64,000 bases of DNA, taken from Hyperoplus lanceolatus (taxonomy: Eukaryota > Chordata > Actinopteri > Uranoscopiformes > Ammodytidae). The stretch is taken from contig CM049402.1 of the NCBI GenBank assembly GCA_026929865.2, positions 11,037,501-11,101,500 on the forward strand, written 5' to 3'. The notes beneath the pieces are model-generated. The model searched no databases. It saw nothing but the letters and a program-made list of their open reading frames with translations, and was not told the origin of the DNA. Both the position numbers and the translations under genes were made by a program. Positions 55,508 to 64,000 of the stretch are shown here, piece by piece (positions within the stretch are counted from its first letter, which is position 1; each line of letters opens with the position of its first letter).

Positions 55508-56555
55508 GTATGGGAAAAGTTGCATTTAAAATGAGTGACACAGATGTGCTAATAGTGAGTATCCATCAAGTTCACTTTTAAGTGATTAAAGTCATAGCTT
55601 TTTCTCCTTTCAGCATTCAATACATTTTACTCTCCTCTTGGCAAATTTTAATTCATTACACATTTAAGAGCGAAACCGCCTAAAATGAATCCCTCTCAAG
55701 AAAAAAAACCTCATCGTGCACATTAACACTGTGCTAGATGAGACTGTTTTAAGTTGTTTAAGTGTGTTTTGCTCAATTTCAATACAATTTGTATGATATT
55801 GAACGACTAATGTGATAAATAATCTATAATCTCCCCTTTTCAAATATATGTATATTTCGTTATAACAGGCTGGAGATATTTTTTCATACTTTAGGTTTTT
55901 GAAGGATAAATGGGGCCAGATGAAGGGCACATTAATATTATATAATTAAAAGACAATCTCGATGCCAAATATTGATCAAACATGCAGAGACACTATTGAA
56001 TAAATGTTTGGCATTGTTTTTACGCACAGACAACCGTGCGTAAAAGTAAAAGAATAAGAAGGAAAAGAAAGGGGATCACGTGTTATGTGTTTTGTGCCCT
56101 AAAACATATCCTGTGTCAAAAATAAAGAAAATAACTTTGAAAAATAATGCAAGTACATAATGAAAATAATCTAAATATATCAAACATAAAAATACATGTT
56201 TAGAAATCAAAAATGTAAGCGTCTTTAAATGAAGTAACAGTTTCTTAAACTGTGATGTAAAAATAAATAATCGCAGACTGCATTAGTTTAAAAAAAAAGT
56301 ACTTTTAACACAGTTGTAAAACCTCACACAGGACTATTTTCGTCGCTGCTCCCCATGAAAACACACTCTCCGATGAGATCATCGTCTCGCGATAGATTAT
56401 TGGAGGAAACACAGGAAGACATTCCATTACACGGACGTCACTCTTGTCTCTCAGCGTGAAGAACCGTGTTCTTTTCGGGTCCTCGTTTTCCCTTCCAAAT
56501 ATTTAAACAAGTGGACGGTTTCATAACCTTTCAAGGCGTTATTTAAGGTGTCTTC
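55508..56555 (+). promoter_or_regulatory. Long intergenic promoter of gamma exon 10
   Basis: It contains the palindrome at 56018-56045, CGCT box CGTCGCTGCTCCCC (56341-56354), inverted CCAAT near 56398 and a CRE half-site GGACGTCACT near 56433. It is more AT-rich and diverged than the exon 8 and 9 spacers. Confidence 0.65.
56018..56045. promoter_or_regulatory. 28-bp palindrome upstream of gamma exon 10
   Basis: TTTTACGCAC, 8 bases, GTGCGTAAAA: 511 bp before the ATG, kept although the surrounding spacer is diverged. Confidence 0.7.
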
Positions 56556-58964
56556 ATGATGGCGAATCATGTCCGACTGTTGCTCAAGAAAGGGTACGTT
56601 GCTGCATTTCTCTTTCTTGTTGCCATGATGAGCACGGTATCAACCGTCACCCATTATTCTCTTCCCGAAGAAATGGAAGACGGCTCCGTCGTTGCTAATT
56701 TAGCAATTGATTTGGGATTAGACGTGAAGACGCTAAGGGGAAGAAAAATGCGCGTAGACGTCGTAGGCAATAAGAAATATCTTGATATCAACAAGGACAC
56801 GGGAGAGCTGTTTATTCTGGAGAGGATAGATAGAGAGTTGTTGTGCCCTTTGAAGACTACATCGTGCTTTCTGAGATTAGACGCCACAATTGAAGATCCA
56901 ATACGAATGTTTAATATCGAGGTGGAAATAACGGATATTAACGACAACGCTCCACATTTTCGGCGGGGAACGATGCATTTGGACATTTCTGAATCCAGCC
57001 CTGTTGGAGAGAGATTCTCGCTGAATAACGCTGCAGACCCAGATGTTGGATCAAATTCTGTTAACAATTATCATCTGAGCTCAAGTGAACACTTTTCCAT
57101 TGAAATCCAGACAGGAAGAGATGGCACAAAGTTTGCAGATTTGATTCTGAAAAAAGCTTTAGATAGAGAGCATGAGGCTGTTTATAATCTAATACTAACT
57201 GCTGTAGACGGCGGGGTCCCCACGCGCACAGGTACAGCCAGCATCATTGTTCGCGTGCTAGATGTGAATGACAACGCCCCTTCATTTGACAAAGACAAAT
57301 ACATCGTGGATGTAATGGAAAACTCCCCGATTGGCAGTCTGGTAATACAACTTAATGCTACTGATTTAGATGAAGGCTCCAATTCTGATGTTGTTTATGC
57401 ATATAGTTTGTATACATCAGAGAGAACGCAACAGGTGTTTAATTTAAATCCAGAAAATGGTGAAATCAGAGTGAAAGAGATGATTAATTATGAAGATTTT
57501 AAGCTTTATGAGATGGAGGTTATTGCCAGTGATAAGGGGCCTATCTCCTTATCTGGACAGTGCAAACTGACCATACAAGTGACAGATATGAATGACAATC
57601 ATCCAGAAATATCAATCAAATCATTTCAAAGCCCAATCAAAGAAAATGAACTGATAGACACAGTGATAGCAGTAGTTAGTGTCAGTGATAAAGACTCAGG
57701 TGACAATGGAGTGGTTGATCTTCATATTCCAGATAATATGCCTTTCAAACTGAGGGAATCCTCTGACAACTATTATGAATTAGTTGTGTCAGAGCCATTA
57801 GACCGTGAGAAGGTTCCAGAATATGACATCACTTTCACTGTTACAGACAGAGGTTCTCCTCCTTTATCTGACAATGAAACTATGACGTTAGAACTGCTGG
57901 ATGTCAATGACAATGTTCCACAGTTCGCTCAGTCATTTTATACTATACGTGTATTGGAGAATAACGCACCTGGAGCCCTGCTCAGCTCACTCACTGCGTT
58001 TGACCCTGACCTCCATGAAAACCAGTATCTAGTTTATTTCATCCTAGAGAAGGAGATAGCCAACACCTCCATGTCCATGCTGTTCTCCATCAATCCAGAG
58101 AACGGTAATCTTTACGCACTAAAAACGTTTGACTATGAGATCGAGAAGGAGTTTCTGTTCCACATCGAGGCCAGAGACTCTGGCTCTCCTCCACTCAGCA
58201 GTAACGTGACGGTCCACATCATTATAGTGGACCAGAACGACAACGCTCCCGTTATTGTCTCTCCGTGGCGCGCGCACGGCTCGGTGGTGGAGGAAAAGAT
58301 CCCCAGATCCACCGATAAAGGCTCGCTGGTTGCCAAGGTGATAGCCTTGGACACTGACTCGGTGCACAACTCTCGGATTACCTACCAGTTTCTACAGGTG
58401 ACTGACGCCACCTTGTTCAGTCTGGACCAATACAACGGAGAGATCCGGACTATGAGGATGTTCAGTTACAGAGATCCGCGCCACCAGCGAATGGTGGTTA
58501 TTGCAAAAGACAACGGGGAGCCTGCTCTCTCTGCTACAGTCACCATCAAGCTGTCCACCATAGAGACTGCCGTTAAGGCCTACTCTGACATGACTGAGGT
58601 GCCTCTAGAATATGACATCTTTTCAGACCTAAACCTGTATTTGGTCATCGGACTGGGCTCGGTGTCATTTCTCCTGCTGATCACCATATTGGTCACCATC
58701 GTGCTCAAGTGTCAGAAACCCAAGCCCAGCAAAGCGGCTCCTCCCTGCAGGAACAGTGTGATCAGTGAGAGGAACTCCACCATCGCAGACTCCACTCTGG
58801 TCTCCAACGATGCCTACTGGTACAGTATGTTTCTAGCGGAGACCAGGAAAGGAAAGCTGGTGGTTAGACAGCCTGTGCCAAAGGGCTCCAGATACATCGT
58901 GTCCAGTTTACCAAGAGGCACGGGACTGACAGACACTAGTGACTCAGCAGCTTCAACTCTGCAG
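56556..58964 (+). CDS. pcdhg: Protocadherin gamma-type variable exon 10
   Basis: 803 codons, start MMANHVRLLLKKGYVAAFL (the second Met at 56559 aligns with exons 8 and 9). The donor CAG|GTACAA is unlike that of any other exon. EC1 lacks one Thr (PLKTTSCFLR). EC2 and EC3 match the exon 8/9 subgroup. The shared block runs 57657-58964. It is the last variable exon in the window. Whether C-type gamma exons or the constant exons come next cannot be seen. Confidence 0.92.
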
Positions 58965-59871
58965 GTACAAATATCTAAACAAAATCAAAACAAGAGAAAA
59001 ATCACATGCACAGTATAAAACCAAAACATTTTTTACTGTGCCTGTGATGTTGTGTGTGTTTTTGTTTTGCACTCACTGGTTCAAACTTTCCTCCATGTGT
59101 TTAACAACTTCATACTTTGTCAACATTTATTACCTAATCACACAGTTTAATGTAATTTTATATTTAACGGGTATTTGCTAAAAATAAAGTTAAGAGCATT
59201 ATTCCTAATACTACCCTCAACATTCAACCAGTGGAAAAGCCCCACCCTTGCTGACCATGTTAAAACAAATCCATCAGATTAAGGGTAAAAAGTAGGACAT
59301 AAAAGTAATGATTTAAATAGATGGAAAATAATAACAAATGTAATAACAAATATAATACTAAAAAGAAATCGACCTGAAGAAACTGACACCTCTGCTTCCT
59401 AAAATACCCTGCAGCTTTTTTATCTTTACGTTTTTGTCGTGATTTTTATAGAGCGGGCCATGCATAAAAGGCTTCTCGGTTGAAACTGCTTCAAATAAAT
59501 TTGTGTGCCTTCAGTGTGTGGTCTGTAACAGTAGAAGGTTTGTGTCTTCTTGCTTTATTTACCGCAAATGAAAACACAAATAATTCTAAAGCACAACAGA
59601 GACTGTATACACAAAGAGGTCATATAATACGTTTGTTTGAAAAATATTCTGCTTAATAATCAGATCATTTTCTTGTCACTATGTCTTTAAATACACACAC
59701 TTTGTTTCATTTTAACCTGGAATTTTTATGTGTGATCAGGCGAAGGTCTCTTCACTCGCTCCTGTTACAGTAGTCACATGTTTAGGACAAAGTCTGCAGC
59801 ATTGGAGAGGAATGTTGCTGCTCTGCATCAGCCCAGTACATAACTGCAATGCAGATTGCTAAACCCACTGT

Positions 59872-60205
59872 TTAAAGGTGGAGTCAGCGATTCTGGAGGA
59901 TGCTTGTTGTCAAAATCACTTGTTGTCAAAATTGGTGAGTATCTCCTCACAATCCGCTACCTGTCTGTACTGTGTGTGCTGTAAAGAAATCCAGTGTTAT
60001 TAAACAGCCTAGGCTCTGTAAACTGGCATGTTGCTAGCTGCTGTGGGCCCCTTTGTTTACATACATGTTTACAGAGCCCATGCCTTGTATTAACACCAGA
60101 TATTTAGAGGGCACACACACAGTATGTACAGGTAGCTGGTTGTGAGGAGCAATTCAGTGATTTTGAGAACAAATGTTCTCCAGAACTGCTGACTCCACCT
60201 TTTAA
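59872..60205. mobile_element. Palindromic MITE, copy 1, TTAA-flanked
   Basis: Inside flanking TTAA (59872-59875 and 60202-60205) the ends read AGGTGGAGTCAGC and GCTGACTCCACCT. The arms continue with GATTCTGGAG and TTGTTGTCAAAAT. A TTAA target suggests a piggyBac- or Kolobok-type non-autonomous element. Confidence 0.75.
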
Positions 60206-60230
60206 AGTGTAAGTTAATAGATTGTTGATG

Positions 60231-60367
<137 letters not shown>

Positions 60368-60886
60368 ATGGTACGTTTGCTGCTGGAAGAACAAATAATG
60401 ATATAGCTAAATGTGAACTTTATTTTATTTTAAACCACTTGTATAGAACATACTGTACACAGTTCCAGTGTCTGATTAAAGGATCACACTAACTAACAAT
60501 GCTTAGTCTGTATTTTTCAGAGACAACATTTTGTTCTTTGTGACTGCACACCAACTCTGTGGATATATAGGATGCATAGACAAATAATCCTTTTCTTGTG
60601 CTTGAAATGACCTGACCATTAAACTGCTTTTTCTTCTTCTCCCCATTCTAAAGTACCCTAAATGAGGGAAGTCCAATCTGCAGCTGGAGGTATGCAGGAG
60701 TCTCACTCCCCCCACCCCGGATGCCCTTTTATGAATGATGTTACAGAATGCAGTGTTAGAATTGTTGCGTGTTTTTGTTTTGTTCCAGTGGATTCTTGTG
60801 TTGTTTATTTTTTCTTGGAGAAGGACTTTTTTATATTGCAAACGTCACTAAGTTGACGTCACATGCACTTTGCACAATCTCCTCTG

Positions 60887-61065
60887 TTAAAGGTAAAGTC
60901 AGCAATTCTGGAGAACGCTTGCTGTCAAAATAACTTTTTGTCAAAATCAGTGAACACGCACACGCAGTACGGACAGGTAGCGGATCGTGAGGAGATATTC
61001 ACTGATTTTGCCAAAAGGTAATTTTGACAACAAGCTTTCTCCAGAACCACTGACTCCCCCTTTAA
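60887..61065. mobile_element. Palindromic MITE, copy 2, TTAA-flanked
   Basis: The same family as the element at 59872 (AGTCAGCAATTCTGGAGAA ... TTCTCCAGAACCACTGACT), shorter and again flanked by TTAA at both ends (60887-60890 and 61062-61065). Confidence 0.75.
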
Positions 61066-61519
61066 CCTCCTTATTCCTACATTGTGGTTATTATTACTCA
61101 TGTTCTCATTCTTAAAGCCCACTAAAATGTGTCAAAGCAATGTAAGTACCATTGTAATTGACACTATATGTGTCAGTATTGGACTATTATGTCACCTTCC
61201 CAAATGTGTTTTATAAGATTTGTCAGTCTAAAAATATCCCCCTAATCATCATGTTGATTTAATTGTAAGGAGAAACACACAAGACCATGATAATCATAAT
61301 GGATAATAAACTGAACCAGACAATTGTTGATCAGTTGTGCAGACAAGTAAAAGCAGTAATTAAAATCTATTAAAATTGAACAGTAATCCTGCTCTATCCA
61401 TTACTTTTGGTGAACAAAGTGAGTTTCAGGAATAGCCAATCAAGGAGCCACACCTTGGGCTCGTAGAGTATTAGATATACAATAATAACATGCTGCCCTG
61501 CCTGAAGGCCAACGACTGC

Positions 61520-61636
61520 AATTCAGTTAAAGATGTATCAATATTCTCTAGATGTGTGTCAATAGAAAAAGTCAGATTGGGGGGAATAAATGAAAAGCCA
61601 GCAAATGACTAAATTATTAGATGAAGTTAATTATAC

Positions 61637-61718
<82 letters not shown>

Positions 61719-61763
61719 TTAGCCTCTGAGTGAGAGAAGAGCCTATAAAATAAAATTTATTAT

Positions 61764-61841
<78 letters not shown>

Positions 61842-61948
61842 CCTCATCTAATAATTTAGTCATTTGCTGGCTTTTCATTTATTCCCCCCAATCTGACTTT
61901 TTCTATTGACACACATCTAGAGAATATTGATACATCTTTAACTGAATT
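61520..61948. repeat. Large near-perfect inverted repeat around (TG)n and (TA)n
   Basis: The left arm (61520-61634) and right arm (61834-61948) are each 115 bp and complementary except for one base. The 199-bp loop holds a (TG)n tract (61645-61717) and a (TA)n tract (61769-61836). It could be a young fold-back duplication or an assembly artefact. Confidence 0.9.
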
Positions 61949-62198
61949 ACTGTGTTCTCAAAAAGGATCCTGTGCATGTTAAGAATAATTTGTGTTCATC
62001 CCCTACTGACCCATCACCAATAGATAAGGAGTATATCTTATTTTTCAGTCTTTACTGACTGGATTAGACTGTGTTGTTCCTGTATGATTTGGCTGGTTAC
62101 AGTTGTAATTGGACTGGGTGTTACTGATACTGACTTCACAGAATTTCACATTTGAATTTTCTGTCTGCTGTAGTGTGAATTGTGACCTAATTCTTTAG

Positions 62199-62630
62199 GC
62201 AGCAGGAGTGGCGAAAAGGGGGAAACCAGTCACCCAGTTACCTAGCAACCACTCTCTTTCACATAATCTAGGAGCATGGTTTTCATTGATAGACCCGCCA
62301 CCTCACCACTACATGTTCAAGGTTCTGCCCAGCCCCTTCACCCACGCTGTCTTCTGCCTGAAGCCCCCTGTCTGAGTGACAGACGTTGGCTGCATGAGTT
62401 TGGCCGGTCACAAGGCTGCCAGTGCCGTGGCTCCTTTCCAGATGTATCTAATTATCTTGTCTCTTTCTTTGGTTGGCAGGAATCCAGCAGCAGCAGTGGC
62501 AGCGGCAGTTCCACATAAAGCCACACCTCCAGCCGTGCACTGGACTGACGCTGACAAGAAAGCTTCACAGATGAAAGGAGAGACCCCTTCCCATAACTTC
62601 CCCCTCCTCCTCAATGTGCAGTTGCTGTAA
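62199..62630 (+). other. Exon-like open block with one internal TGA
   Basis: After an acceptor-like CCTAATTCTTTAG the phase-0 frame is open for 58 codons, including PPPHHYMFKVLPSPFTHAVF and CLKPPV, to TGA at 62373-62375. The same frame then stays open to TAA at 62628-62630 (PPAVHWTDADKKASQ). Phase 0 is the phase in which all the gamma variable exons end. I do not recognise the peptide. It could be an alternative terminal exon, an exon of another gene, or a decayed sequence. Confidence 0.3.
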
Positions 62631-64000
62631 CACCAAATGGACTATGGTGGACCCCTCCCCCCCTTTTTTCGTTCTTCAAGCACATGAAAAGCCAATCAAC
62701 ATTGCCTCGCTGTCCATTCAATATGCATGATAAGCCTGCATGGCTTCAACCACACTCCAAGAACCTTCATCCAAAAAATATCAAATCAATACGAGATACT
62801 CTCAACAAACCAGACACATACACAACATGTATGATTTCGAAAAAATTGCACCTACGGAGATTCAGAGAAGCCTCACCAAGGACTATATGAGTGGACAGGA
62901 GAATGTTGAAATGCCTTTAAGAGACTGTTTTCCTTCCTCTAAAAATTAAACACAAGTTGGTTTTTACATGTTCAACCTCTGTGCTTTGTCTTGCTCCATA
63001 ACAGCATTGATGTCTACTACTATACCAGTTATCTGAAAAGTGAAACAGCACAATTAACTAATTATCATAAAAAGCACTATGTATGATTTTAAAGTATGAA
63101 ACAAAAGGGAATCAGTATTTTATAAATGTGGTAGATTTTAGTGGTGTTGTGTTCAGTACTTGACTTTGTGCTTTATATGTGTGAGCTAGGCCTGGGTATA
63201 TGAATGAGAGTGCTGAGAGATTAAATTAAGTTTACCGCTACATACAGTATAACAGATAAATGTGAGGCCTTTGTGTGTCTGCCTTTCACTTGTTTTTGCA
63301 TGGATCAATCAAAGTACTTTGATAGCTTTAGACATTGTATGATATTAAGCAATCGATTATCTGCAGTTAAGCCTCACTGTTTAGTCTTTTTCAAAACAAG
63401 ATGGAATAATATAGTAATGTAATGGGATCACAAAGAAGAAGTACTACAGCATAATAATTTGTAAGATCTTTAGAGCGAGTCAGCAGATCTGTAATCTGAT
63501 CACTCTCTTCTAGTTTCTAGGCAAGAGAAAAAGGTCTGGAAGAAGTTGGACATTTTTATGGATTCATTAAGTTAGTATGCTTAAACTGTATGTACAATGT
63601 GCTTGAATGTTATGTCCACTTGGATATTACTGGAAAAATATCAGTCTTGTGGATTGAACTGAACACAGTGAGTCTTTGAGAATGGATTGATTAATATCTC
63701 TCTGACTTTTGTACACATATAACAAATATGACAATGTACCTTCACTTTTTTTATTTCCAATGCCATATCTGGATGTTACTTAATATCAACGTGTTCTGAG
63801 ATTGTGTAACGACTTGACAACTCTTAATGTTTACTTTACGATACAGAAACAACATATACTCGGTTGATTACACCCAATGCAAGCTGTGCTCATGTGTGTA
63901 ACTGACTACTGTGTGTATCTGCATATTCAACACAAAAATAGTGACAGAGATGAGTGCCATATATATATCACATCTGTATCTATAGATAGGCCTTTTTTTA

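Noticed and set aside
60503-60856. Overlapping frames of 64 and 112 codons on opposite strands
   Set aside because: No motif, no splice context, AT-rich composition, next to MITE copies.
62040-62110. Acceptor followed by TCTTTACTGACTGGATT, checked as a gamma constant exon 1 candidate because of the ACTGACTGG string
   Set aside because: It does not encode the PPNTDW opening and stops soon in all useful phases.

Overview
The window is vertebrate, almost certainly teleost fish, genomic DNA carrying part of a clustered protocadherin locus, all on the + strand. The grounds are single-exon open frames of about 800 codons, each encoding a signal peptide, six cadherin (EC) repeats, one membrane helix and a short cytoplasmic tail ending at a GT splice donor; a three-exon protocadherin-alpha constant region; near-identical 3' halves in the downstream exons, a known hallmark of fish Pcdh clusters; very long CA/GA microsatellites; and fish-type SINE, LINE and MITE remnants.

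Layout. 1-6.1 kb: no complete gene, but diverged duplicated blocks with three TAGATGGCGC boxes resembling relics of alpha promoters. 6.2-8.7 kb: the last alpha variable exon, of the C2 kind, with no promoter CGCT box seen. 11.38-12.55 kb: alpha constant exons 1-3, phases checked. 12.6-29 kb: intergenic, with two strong CTCF-like motifs about 1.5 and 2.3 kb after the alpha stop, a SINE, LINE remnants, a MITE nested in a LINE, and a chain of exon-like blocks forming a possible 102-codon spliced reading frame that I do not recognise. 29-59 kb: ten tandem gamma-type variable exons, nine of them preceded by a recognisable CGCT box and the first by only a weak candidate. 59-64 kb: no gamma constant exon; two TTAA-flanked palindromic MITEs, a 115-bp-arm inverted repeat around TG/TA tracts, and an exon-like open block near 62.2 kb.

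How it works. In clustered protocadherins each neuron picks a few variable-exon promoters, marked by a CTCF-bound CGCT box, and splices the chosen variable exon to shared constant exons. EC1-EC4 give homophilic recognition, EC6 gives cis pairing, and the constant domain gives shared intracellular signalling. Here the alpha unit is closed within the window, while the gamma exons must splice to constant exons beyond its right edge. The gamma exons fall into three groups by 5' half and promoter: exon 1 alone, exons 2-7, and exons 8-10. EC4 to the cytoplasmic tail (1308 nt) is nearly identical in exons 2-10, and EC5 onward is shared with exon 1 too, so isoform identity lies in EC1-EC3. Variant sites in the shared block are shuffled among exons, as expected from gene conversion. 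The most unusual items are the paired 28-bp palindrome upstream of exons 8-10, the localised EC3 patch in exon 7, the possible small spliced gene between the alpha and gamma units, and the in-phase terminal-exon-like block at 62.2 kb.
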